64,000 nucleotides of DNA from Saprospiraceae bacterium (lineage in GTDB: Bacteria > Bacteroidota > Bacteroidia > Chitinophagales > Saprospiraceae), in the NCBI GenBank assembly GCA_026982695.1, contig JALSGS010000034.1, positions 186,001-250,000 of the forward strand, written 5' to 3'. A program made the position numbers and the translations under genes. Below are positions 35,348 through 43,134 of this stretch, piece after piece (positions within the stretch are counted from its first letter, which is position 1; each line of letters opens with the position of its first letter). The notes beneath the pieces are model-generated. The model did not search any database, was not told the origin of the DNA, and saw only the letters and a list, made by a program, of their open reading frames with translations.

Positions 35348-36823
35348 ATGATTCATATTCGACCTATTGCAAAGGTTTTGGGCTTTTTGTTGGTGCTCAT
35401 TGGTGGGCTGATGGCTACAGGTTTAGTGGCTTCGTGGCGCTTTCAAAGTGGAGATGGGCAGGCCTTGTTGTGGTCTTCACTCATTTGTCTAGGGGCTGGC
35501 ATGCTTTTACTAATGGTGCGTTTGCCAAAAGGCGACACGATTCGCAAGCGTGAGGGCTATCTGATTGTAGCTCTGGGTTGGTTTACAATGGTTTCTTTTG
35601 GCATGTTGCCCTACTTGTTGAGTGGTACCATTCCTGCAGTAGCGGATGCCTTCTTTGAGACGGTCTCTGGCATGACCACTACAGGAGCTACTATACTGAC
35701 CGATATTGAAGCTTTGCCGAAAGGCATTTTGTACTGGCGTAGTCTCACACAGTGGATTGGTGGCATGGGGATTATCGTGCTGACAGTGGCAATATTGCCC
35801 ATTTTGGGTATTGGGGGTATCGAACTCTTTGCTGCAGAGGCACCAGGGCCTACCTCTGACAAAGTGCATCCGCGTATTCGCGAAACAGCCCGCCGGTTGT
35901 GGCTCCTCTATGTAGGCCTTACTGCTTTAGCAGCCCTGTTGTTGTGGTTGGAAGGTATGACGCTATACGAAGCTATCAATCATGCACTGACGACCATGGC
36001 TACAGGCGGTTTTTCCACGCGCAATGCCTCTATTGCAGCCTTTCCTGATCCAGTGATCCAGTACACCATTATCGCCTTTATGTTTTTGGCCGGTACCAAT
36101 TATGTTGTACTTTATTTTGGTGCCACGGGGCGCTTTTACAAAATGTGGCGCAATGAGGAATACCGCACTTATCTCAGTGTAGTGCTAGTTTTGAGTATTG
36201 TGGTTACGGGAGTGGTGTGGTGGAGTGCGGGAGGGGTGCCCGATGTACAGGGGCAAGCTTCTTGGGAAGCTACTTTTAGGGCTTCGCTTTTTCACATTGT
36301 GTCATTGATGACTACTACTGGCTATATCACGACGGATTACACGTCTTGGGCACCGGGGTTGACCATGTTGTTTTTTGTGTTGTTGTTTGTGGGGGCTAGC
36401 GCAGGCTCTACTGCAGGGGGCATTAAAATTATTCGGCATTTGGTTTTTTTCAAAAACTCTTACCTGGAGTTCAAGCGCTTAATTCACCCTAAAGCCATTG
36501 TGCCGCTTAAGATTGATGGCAAGGTAGTGGCTCCGCGCATTCTCACCCATGTGATTATCTTCTTGCTGTTGTATTTGCTCACTTTTGTACTTGGCTCGAT
36601 GATTATTGCCAGTATGGGATACGACTTTGAAACCACTGTAGGGGCGGTGGCTACCAGTTTGGGCAATGTAGGTCCGGGTATAGGTTCAGTGGGGCCTGTA
36701 GACAATTTTGCGCATTTGTCAGCTGCAGCTAAAGTGGTGTTGTCGATAATCATGCTGTTGGGGCGCTTGGAGCTGTTTACCATTCTGGTGTTGTTCACAC
36801 CGTATTTTTGGCGTATTAATTGA
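35348..36823 (+). CDS. trkH: TrkH family potassium uptake protein
   Basis: 491 residues with about ten hydrophobic segments, forming four pseudo-repeats of a membrane-loop-membrane fold. The four selectivity-filter loops are visible: SGMTTTGATIL, LTTMATGGFST, SLMTTTGYITTDY and ATSLGNVGPG. It forms the transmembrane pore of a Trk/Ktr-type K+ importer, and needs a cytosolic TrkA-like subunit that is not in this window. The ATG at 35348 (MIHIRPIAKVLG) is preferred to the one in the 35327 frame. A -7 element lies upstream. Confidence 0.95.
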   Translation: MIHIRPIAKVLGFLLVLIGGLMATGLVASWRFQSGDGQALLWSSLICLGAGMLLLMVRLPKGDTIRKREGYLIVALGWFTMVSFGMLPYLLSGTIPAVADAFFETVSGMTTTGATILTDIEALPKGILYWRSLTQWIGGMGIIVLTVAILPILGIGGIELFAAEAPGPTSDKVHPRIRETARRLWLLYVGLTALAALLLWLEGMTLYEAINHALTTMATGGFSTRNASIAAFPDPVIQYTIIAFMFLAGTNYVVLYFGATGRFYKMWRNEEYRTYLSVVLVLSIVVTGVVWWSAGGVPDVQGQASWEATFRASLFHIVSLMTTTGYITTDYTSWAPGLTMLFFVLLFVGASAGSTAGGIKIIRHLVFFKNSYLEFKRLIHPKAIVPLKIDGKVVAPRILTHVIIFLLLYLLTFVLGSMIIASMGYDFETTVGAVATSLGNVGPGIGSVGPVDNFAHLSAAAKVVLSIIMLLGRLELFTILVLFTPYFWRIN

Positions 36824-36935
36824 AAATTCGGGCATGCATGTATGTGCATTTGTCTGTCTTGGGCCTGCCGCCAAAATGGCTTTTCTTTGCGGGTGCTGGA
36901 ATTGCCCCATTTTTCAACCGAAATTTTGAAAACAT

Positions 36936-38222
36936 ATGCTTGAACTCAATGTGATACGTCGTGAACCTGAAAAGGTGAAAGCGGGTTTGCGCAAGCGCAA
37001 TTGGAAAGAGGAAGACCTGGGTATTGTAGATCGCATTTTGGCGCTGGACGAACAGCGCCGCAAGCTACAGACGCAGCGGGATGAGCTGTTGGCTCAGAGC
37101 AACAAGTTGTCCAAGCAGATTGGGCAGCTATTCAAGCAAGGCAAGCGCGAAGCGGTCGAAGCGCTCAAAGCTCAAGTAACTACAATCAAGGCTACACTCA
37201 AGGAGCTACAGGAGAGAAAAGCAGCACTTGACACGCAGTTGGAAGCACTTTTGCTCTCATTGCCCAATATACCTCATCCGTCGGTGCCTGCAGGGAGTTC
37301 GGATGCAGACAATGAGATATACAAAGATTGGTCAGGTGCTTTGCCGCAGTTGCCTGCAACTGCACAACCCCATTGGGAGTTGGCCAAGCAGTACGGCATT
37401 TTTGATTTAGAATTGGGAGCTAAGCTCACAGGGGCAGGCTTTCCGGTGTTTCGCGGACAAGGTGCTCGCTTGGAACGCGCATTGATCAACTTCTTTCTCG
37501 ATGAAGCTCGTGCTGCAGGTTATGAAGAGATTCAGCCACCGCTATTAGTCAATGCCGATACGGCGCGCGGTACGGGGCAGTTGCCTGACAAGGAAGGGCA
37601 GATGTATTATATAGAAAAAGATGAACTGTACCTCATTCCTACGGCAGAAGTGCCTATTACCAATATCTTTCGAGATGCCATTGTGCCGGCATCGGCTTTG
37701 CCCATTAAAATGGCGGGATATACGCCTTGTTTTCGGCGCGAAGCAGGATCGTATGGTGCCCATGTGCGTGGGCTGAATCGCGTGCATCAATTCGACAAAG
37801 TAGAGATTGTACAGATTGCTCATCCGCAACATTCCTATGAGGTATTGGAAGAGATGCTAGCTTATGTGTCGAGCTTGCTCGACAAGCTAGAACTACTCTA
37901 CCGCATTGTCAAGCTGTGTGGCGGCGACTTGGGCTTTACCGCTGCACTTACCTATGATTTTGAAGTGTGGTCTGCTGCTCAGGAGCGCTGGCTAGAGGTG
38001 AGCTCTGTATCCAATTTTGAGACCTATCAGGCCAATCGCATGAAGCTGCGTTTTCGCGATGGGCAGAAAAAGACACAACTGGCACATACACTCAATGGTA
38101 GTGCACTGGCATTGGCACGGGTGGTGGCTGCTTTGCTCGAGCAAAATCAGGAGCCCGATGGAATTCGCATCCCGCAGGTATTGGTACCTTATACGGGGTT
38201 TGAGCGCATCGTGCGCTCTTGA
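36936..38222 (+). CDS. serS: Serine--tRNA ligase
   Basis: 428 residues. The N-terminal antiparallel coiled coil (about 30-105, rich in Lys, Gln and Glu) holds the long variable arm of tRNA-Ser. The class II core follows: motif 2 in CFRREAGSYGAHVRGLNRVHQFDKVE and motif 3 in HTLNGSALALARVVAALLEQNQ with the substrate-binding TAEVPITN. The ATG at 36936 (MLELNVIRREPE) is the family start. It is 112 bases after trkH and on the same strand; a possible -7-like TTTTCTTTG lies in that gap. The gene is essential and cytosolic. Confidence 0.97.
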   Translation: MLELNVIRREPEKVKAGLRKRNWKEEDLGIVDRILALDEQRRKLQTQRDELLAQSNKLSKQIGQLFKQGKREAVEALKAQVTTIKATLKELQERKAALDTQLEALLLSLPNIPHPSVPAGSSDADNEIYKDWSGALPQLPATAQPHWELAKQYGIFDLELGAKLTGAGFPVFRGQGARLERALINFFLDEARAAGYEEIQPPLLVNADTARGTGQLPDKEGQMYYIEKDELYLIPTAEVPITNIFRDAIVPASALPIKMAGYTPCFRREAGSYGAHVRGLNRVHQFDKVEIVQIAHPQHSYEVLEEMLAYVSSLLDKLELLYRIVKLCGGDLGFTAALTYDFEVWSAAQERWLEVSSVSNFETYQANRMKLRFRDGQKKTQLAHTLNGSALALARVVAALLEQNQEPDGIRIPQVLVPYTGFERIVRS

Positions 38223-38310
38223 ATTTGAAGACTTGATCAACTGATGAACTGTACTTGCTGTTATGGCGTTTGGGTGCTGGTTAGTAGTATAAACTTAAAT
38301 TCATGGAAAT

Positions 38311-39000
38311 ATGTACACAGGGCTATTTGTCATTAGCATTATTTTCACGTTTATCGGTATGCTGCTGAGCAGCCAGCTCAAGCAGCGTTTTGAGCGCTAT
38401 AGCCAGATGCCCAACTTGCAGGGCTTGAGTGGGCGCGAGGTGGCCGAGCGCATGTTGTCCTATTTTGGCATCAGCGATGTGCAGATTGTCGAAGGCCAAG
38501 GGATGTTGACTGATCACTACAATCCACAAACTAAAACCGTATCGCTAAGCCCAGAAGTGTATCGAGGGCGTAGCGTAGCTGCTGCAGCTGTAGCAGCCCA
38601 TGAATGTGGCCATGCGGTACAACATGCCGAAGCTTATGCAGCTTTGCAAATGCGCTCGGCTTTAGTGCCTTTGGTGCAAATCTCTGCGAGTATTCAGCAG
38701 TATTTGTTCATGTTTGCCTTTGTTGCCTTTGGGGCATTTAATAATACTTTTGTATTGCTTGTCGCCATTGGTGCGTTTTTGATCACGGCTCTTTTTAGTC
38801 TCATCACTTTGCCGGTAGAGTTTGATGCCAGTAGACGTGCTTTGGTGTGGCTTGAGCATAGTGGCGTAACGCGGGGGGGCGAATACGAAGCAGCAAAGGA
38901 TGCACTGTGGTGGGCAGCAATGACTTATGTGGCTGCGGCTTTAGCTGCTGTAGCGCAGTTGCTGTATCTGGTTATCTATTTTCTCAATAGTAGAGATTGA
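38311..39000 (+). CDS. Zinc metallopeptidase, membrane-bound (YugP type)
   Basis: 229 residues. An N-terminal hydrophobic segment (about 1-20), then PNLQGLSGREVAERMLSYFGISDV and the zinc motif in AAHECGHAVQHAEAYAALQ (HECGH), then three further membrane segments (about 130-170 and 205-225), as in the YugP-like zinc peptidase family. It is an inner-membrane protein with a cytosolic or periplasmic active site, and its substrates are unknown. The ATG at 38311 fits the family start MYTGLFVIS. A hairpin follows at 39016-39052. Confidence 0.92.
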   Translation: MYTGLFVISIIFTFIGMLLSSQLKQRFERYSQMPNLQGLSGREVAERMLSYFGISDVQIVEGQGMLTDHYNPQTKTVSLSPEVYRGRSVAAAAVAAHECGHAVQHAEAYAALQMRSALVPLVQISASIQQYLFMFAFVAFGAFNNTFVLLVAIGAFLITALFSLITLPVEFDASRRALVWLEHSGVTRGGEYEAAKDALWWAAMTYVAAALAAVAQLLYLVIYFLNSRD

Positions 39001-39015
39001 GCAGGGGAATGTGAT

Positions 39016-39052
39016 CAACAGGGCTGCACCTAAGTTGTGTGTAGCCCTGTTG
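39016..39052 (+). terminator. Hairpin after the zinc peptidase gene
   Basis: Perfect 10-base-pair stem (CAACAGGGCT at 39016-39025 with AGCCCTGTTG at 39043-39052) and a 17-base loop, starting 16 bases after the stop codon. The tail has few T, so termination is probable but not certain. Confidence 0.7.
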
Positions 39053-39090
39053 TCGTATTAAGTGGAAGGCAAAACACAATGCAATAGGTG

Positions 39091-39456
39091 ATGGAATCGT
39101 GGGAATTGGACTTTGAGTGGTTGCGTGTACAGCATTACGTAAAAGAGGTTTTTGACAAAGACAGCTTGCCCGATCTCAATGCAGTGCTTTTTCTCATAGG
39201 CATTCAAGAGCTTGGTCGTTGGAAAGGCAGCTTCACCAAGGAGGAAAAACAGGATTTGATGCACATTGCGGTGTGTCGGCTACTCAGTTATGATGGCTAC
39301 TACACTTTTGAAGGCCGCGATGAGGATGGGTGGCCCCATTATCGCATGCTGCGCCCGCTGGATGTCAAAGGGGTGGCTGCGCAAGAACGATTGCTCAAAG
39401 AGAAGGCCGTTCAGTACTTTCGCGAAATATGGCGCGAGGCAGGTGAGGAAGAGTAG
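39091..39456 (+). CDS. Conserved Bacteroidota protein of unknown function
   Basis: 121 residues, no signal peptide. The opening ESWELDFEWLRVQHYVKEVF and the middle LNAVLFLIGIQELGRWKGSFTKEEKQDLMHIAVCRLL are a strongly conserved pattern in Bacteroidota; I know no function. The ATG at 39091 is chosen over the GTG right before it. It precedes the first cyclophilin gene by 23 bases and may share its transcript, which is a constant neighbour I cannot check from one sequence. Confidence 0.75.
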   Translation: MESWELDFEWLRVQHYVKEVFDKDSLPDLNAVLFLIGIQELGRWKGSFTKEEKQDLMHIAVCRLLSYDGYYTFEGRDEDGWPHYRMLRPLDVKGVAAQERLLKEKAVQYFREIWREAGEEE

Positions 39457-39479
39457 AGAATTATTAAAAGCAAAATCAC

Positions 39480-40136
39480 ATGGTAAAAAAAAGTTTCTTG
39501 CATTTGGCCGGCTTGCTATTGATGCTTTGGTGGGCTGGTTGTGAAAAAGATCCACATACCTATGCGGTAATAGAGACAGATTTGGGTGACATCGAGCTAA
39601 TGCTCTACAATACGACTCCCCAGCATCGCGACAATTTCATTAAGCTGGCTCGGGAAGGTTTTTACGACAGCCTGTTGTTTCACCGCGTGATACCCCAATT
39701 TATGATTCAGGCAGGAGATCCCGATTCCAAAAATGCACCACCAGGTCAACCATTGGGTATGGGTGGCCCTGGCTATACGCTTCCTCCTGAAATTGGTGCG
39801 CCTCATCTGAGGGGAGCGCTGGCTGCCGCACGCATGCCCGATCAAGTCAACCCTGAAATGCGCTCATCAGGCTCGCAGTTTTACATTGTGCAGGGCCGCA
39901 CTTGGACGGATGCCGAACTCGATGCGATTGAACGCCAAAATGGTGTACACTACAATGAAGTACAAAGACAACGCTACAAAGAAGAAGGTGGCGCACCTTT
40001 TTTAGATGGCAAGTACACTGTCTTTGGCGAGGTAGTCAAGGGTATGGAGGTTGTAGATCGCATTGCTGCTGAGGCTACCGATGACAAGAATCGCCCTTTG
40101 CGCGACATTCGCATTCGCCGCATTCGCATCAAGTGA
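39480..40136 (+). CDS. Cyclophilin-type peptidylprolyl isomerase, lipoprotein
   Basis: 218 residues. The signal sequence ends WWAGC, a lipobox, so the enzyme is exported and lipidated. The cyclophilin core is complete: TDLGDIELMLYN, the catalytic-arginine strand LLFHRVIPQFMIQAGDP, GPGYTLPPEI, then RSSGSQFYIVQG and the closing GKYTVFGEVVKGMEVVD. It isomerises peptidyl-prolyl bonds in the periplasm and may help outer-membrane or secreted protein folding. The ATG at 39480 is used. A second, PKD-containing cyclophilin follows 19 bases later. Confidence 0.92.
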   Translation: MVKKSFLHLAGLLLMLWWAGCEKDPHTYAVIETDLGDIELMLYNTTPQHRDNFIKLAREGFYDSLLFHRVIPQFMIQAGDPDSKNAPPGQPLGMGGPGYTLPPEIGAPHLRGALAAARMPDQVNPEMRSSGSQFYIVQGRTWTDAELDAIERQNGVHYNEVQRQRYKEEGGAPFLDGKYTVFGEVVKGMEVVDRIAAEATDDKNRPLRDIRIRRIRIK

Positions 40137-40155
40137 GGTAGATAAAGTGAGTGAA

Positions 40156-41061
40156 ATGAGAATTTTTTTTAATGAAAAAACTAATATCTGCTGGTGGATA
40201 CTGGGTGCATGGATGTGGATAGCGGGTTGTGGGCCTGTTGTCGATTTTATAGCTACGCCAAATAAGGGCCAAGCTCCGCTCGATGTGCAGTTTGACAATA
40301 GGACTCGTCGTGCCGATCGCGTCTTGTGGGATTTTGGCGACGGGCATACCAGTACTTGGCCGGAGCCTCAGCACCGGTATCGTTTGTCAGGTCGCTATGA
40401 AGTGCGCTTGCAGGCGTGGAAAGGTAAGCGCATGAAGGAGCAGCGCGCTTATATCGAGGTGCTACCACCAAAGCGCTGTCTGGCCGAGATCGAAACACCT
40501 TATGGGGCTATTTTGATCGAGTTGTACGATGCTACCCCGCTTCATCGCGACAACTTTCTCAACTTGGCTGAAGCGGGTTTTTACGACAGTTTGTTGTTTC
40601 ATCGCGTGGTGCGCGGTTTTGTCATTCAGGGAGGTGATCCGCAGTCGCGTACCGCCAAGCCCCAACAACGGTTGGGTATGGGTGGGCCTGGATATACTGT
40701 GCCAGCTGAACTTGTGGATACTTTGATTCACTTGCGCGGTGCAGTAGCTGCTGCGCGTTTGCCTGACCAAGTCAATCCACAAAAACGCTCATCAGGCTCG
40801 CAGTTTTACATCGTGCAGGGACGAGCTGTGACTGAGCAGATGCTCGATCGAGTAGAGGCAGCAAAGATGTTTCGATATCCTACGGCCTTGCGCAAAAAAT
40901 ATCTCGAGTTGGGCGGCACACCTCAGCTGGATGGAGATTACACAGTGTTTGGGCGTGTAATCGAGGGAATGGATGTGGTAGATCGCATTGCACAATTGCC
41001 CGTTTTTCCTGGCGATCGTCCTCAGGAAGATGTATGGATGGTTGTGCACGTAGTCAAGTAA
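40156..41061 (+). CDS. PKD-domain cyclophilin, lipoprotein
   Basis: 301 residues. The signal peptide MRIFFNEKTNICWWILGAWMWIAGC ends in a lipobox. A PKD domain (about 28-95; PNKGQAPLDVQFDNRTRRADRVLWDFGDGHTS) is followed by a full cyclophilin domain (about 105-301) with FHRVVRGFVIQGGDP and RSSGSQFYIVQG. It is a tandem paralogue of the upstream gene, with the same order of residues in the core and an added N-terminal PKD. The start at 40156 was chosen because it opens the lipoprotein signal; the open frame upstream overlaps the preceding gene. Role: periplasmic protein folding, or display of the isomerase on a polysaccharide or protein via PKD; the latter is inference. Confidence 0.9.
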   Translation: MRIFFNEKTNICWWILGAWMWIAGCGPVVDFIATPNKGQAPLDVQFDNRTRRADRVLWDFGDGHTSTWPEPQHRYRLSGRYEVRLQAWKGKRMKEQRAYIEVLPPKRCLAEIETPYGAILIELYDATPLHRDNFLNLAEAGFYDSLLFHRVVRGFVIQGGDPQSRTAKPQQRLGMGGPGYTVPAELVDTLIHLRGAVAAARLPDQVNPQKRSSGSQFYIVQGRAVTEQMLDRVEAAKMFRYPTALRKKYLELGGTPQLDGDYTVFGRVIEGMDVVDRIAQLPVFPGDRPQEDVWMVVHVVK

Positions 41062-41085
41062 AAGTAGGATTTGGCAGGAGGTGCA

Positions 41086-42333
41086 ATGGATAGAGATTGT
41101 TCTTTTATCTTGAATGGTATGAGTGAAATGACTACAGTTGCGGAAGCTACACGCATAGTGTTGGCGCATGCACGCGATTTCGGCATGGAGCATGTAGCTA
41201 TGTCGTGGGCTTTGGGTCGTGTGTTGAAAGAATCATTAATAGCTGATCGCGATTTTCCACCTTTTGATAGAGTAGCTATGGATGGCATTGCCTTGCGTTC
41301 AGCTGATTTTGCCGCAGGCCAGCGCACCTTTCGCCTGGTAGGCCTACAGGCTGCTGGGCAGCCACGCCAGCAGCTGGAGGGCGAAGGTACCTGTATTGAG
41401 GTGATGACCGGTGCGGTGTTGCCCCAAGATGCCGATGCTGTAGTGCGTTATGAGGATGTGGAGATTGTGGACCAGCAAGCATGTGTACAATTAGACCAGA
41501 TCAAGCCTTGGCAGAATGTGCATCGGCAAGGTACGGATCGTCGGCAGGGGGATGTATTGGTACAGGCCCCTCGACTGATTACTCCTGCTGAAGTTGCTGT
41601 AGCTGCTACTATTGGCAAGGCTCAGCTGCCTGTGGCTAATTTCCCACGTGTGGTCATCATTTCTACAGGGGATGAACTAGTGGATGTGGAGGCGGTGCCA
41701 TTGCCTCACCAAATTCGCAAGTCCAATGTACATGCGTTGGCCAGTGTACTGAAGCAATGGGGGATGCAAGCTGCTTTACTACATCTGCCCGATCAGCGCG
41801 ATGAGGTCCGCAAGTACTTGGATGTAGCTATGGAGCGCTATGACTTGATTATATTGAGTGGTGCAGTGTCGAAAGGCAAATTTGATTACGTACCATCAGT
41901 GCTCGAGCTGTTAGGTGCTCAGCAATTGTTTCACCGCGTGACGCAGCGACCTGGCAAGCCTTTTTGGTTTGGCATAGGCCCCCATGAAACTACCATTTTT
42001 GCTTTGCCAGGCAACCCCGTGTCCTCTTTTATGTGCATGCACCGATATGTGTTGCCGTGGTTGCGGGCTTGTTGGGGGCTGGACCCTTTCAGTGGTGAGC
42101 GAGCAATGTTGGCTGAAGACTTTACCTTCAAACCAGATCTGACGCTCTTTTTGCCCGTAAAATTGACCACAAACGATGGGGGGCAATTATGTGCCTACCC
42201 TCGCCCTGGGCATGGCTCAGGCGACTTGGCGAACCTCACCGATGCCGATGCCTTTTTGGAACTGCCTCGAGGCAGACAAAAGTTTGCTGCAGGCGAAGTG
42301 TTTTCTCTTCATCGATATCGACTGATGAGCTGA
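41086..42333 (+). CDS. moeA: Molybdopterin molybdotransferase MoeA
   Basis: 415 residues. MoeA inserts molybdate into adenylated molybdopterin to make molybdenum cofactor. The segments RDFPPFDRVAMDGIALR, EVMTGAVLPQDADAVVRYED, VIISTGDELVD, SGAVSKGKFDYVP and PGNPVSSFMC are the conserved MoeA motifs. No other cofactor gene is near. The start is uncertain: an ATG at 41086 follows an SD-like AGGAGGT at 41076-41082, and ATGs at 41119 and 41128 are nearer the usual family start; I chose 41086 because of the SD. The protein is cytosolic. Confidence 0.92.
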   Translation: MDRDCSFILNGMSEMTTVAEATRIVLAHARDFGMEHVAMSWALGRVLKESLIADRDFPPFDRVAMDGIALRSADFAAGQRTFRLVGLQAAGQPRQQLEGEGTCIEVMTGAVLPQDADAVVRYEDVEIVDQQACVQLDQIKPWQNVHRQGTDRRQGDVLVQAPRLITPAEVAVAATIGKAQLPVANFPRVVIISTGDELVDVEAVPLPHQIRKSNVHALASVLKQWGMQAALLHLPDQRDEVRKYLDVAMERYDLIILSGAVSKGKFDYVPSVLELLGAQQLFHRVTQRPGKPFWFGIGPHETTIFALPGNPVSSFMCMHRYVLPWLRACWGLDPFSGERAMLAEDFTFKPDLTLFLPVKLTTNDGGQLCAYPRPGHGSGDLANLTDADAFLELPRGRQKFAAGEVFSLHRYRLMS

Positions 42334-42445
42334 CCTTAGGCAAGGTGCTCATACGACAAAGGAGAGGGAATGTGCATCTTTGACCTGATAGGATCGATCT
42401 CACAGCATTGTCGTGGTATATGTGCATGTCTGAACTCAAAGTACA

Positions 42446-42889
42446 ATGACTCGATGGTTTTTCCTGCTCACCTTGCTCTCTGTTGCCTGGACAGCAAATG
42501 CTCAAGGCAGGCTCGAGGGGTTTTGGCAAGGGGAGCTTTCAAAAGACGGTCAGGTCTACAAGCTCGAAATACTCCTTCGGCAAAACGGCAGCGTGCTAAA
42601 AGGGAAAAGCTGGTTATATGAACCAGATGGCCGCATGACAGAGATGCTCGTGCAGGGCAATATTCATAGCGATTGGTCTATCTCTCTTTATGAGCAAGAA
42701 CCACCGGCAGGATATCTGCATGGCAAATTGTTTCCCTATCCCAGAGATTATCAGCTCATTTTCGAGCGTAGTATCTGGGCACAGACCCTAGAAGGATATT
42801 GGCAAAAGCAAATAGGGATACCTCTCCAGCCACATGCACCTCGGGGTAAAGTCAGACTTCGGCGCGTCAAGCGCAAGCCAAAGGCATAG
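42446..42889 (+). CDS. Hypothetical secreted protein
   Basis: 147 residues. A signal peptide (MTRWFFLLTLLSVAWTANAQG) precedes a beta-rich domain with repeated Tyr and Trp: GFWQGELSKDGQVYKLEILL, then KGKSWLYEPDGRMTE and IWAQTLEGYWQKQIG. The C-terminus is rich in Arg and Lys. I recognise no named domain. It stands alone, 112 bases after moeA. The ATG at 42446 opens the signal peptide. Confidence 0.65.
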   Translation: MTRWFFLLTLLSVAWTANAQGRLEGFWQGELSKDGQVYKLEILLRQNGSVLKGKSWLYEPDGRMTEMLVQGNIHSDWSISLYEQEPPAGYLHGKLFPYPRDYQLIFERSIWAQTLEGYWQKQIGIPLQPHAPRGKVRLRRVKRKPKA

Positions 42890-43134
42890 CAATTGGATGC
42901 GGACAGGTTTGGAGCGTGGTGTGGAGGTGTGGGTAGCGTATTCAAATAATAGCTACCGTTTTGTCCTTTGAGCAGTTCGTTATTAAATGCAGGTATTTGA
43001 CCTTAATAGGTTCGAAAACTCAATTTAAGGCATTTCTTTTGCTACAGGCAAACGAGGGAAACAACTGTTGCAGCATTTGATGTGGGGCGGTGAGCTGCTC
43101 GTCATATACCCTCCTTAAAACAGCCTGTGCAAAC

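Noticed and set aside
42334-43134. tRNA or rRNA genes in the larger intergenic gaps
   Set aside because: No cloverleaf arms or GGTTCGAATCC-type T-arm sequence was found in any gap.
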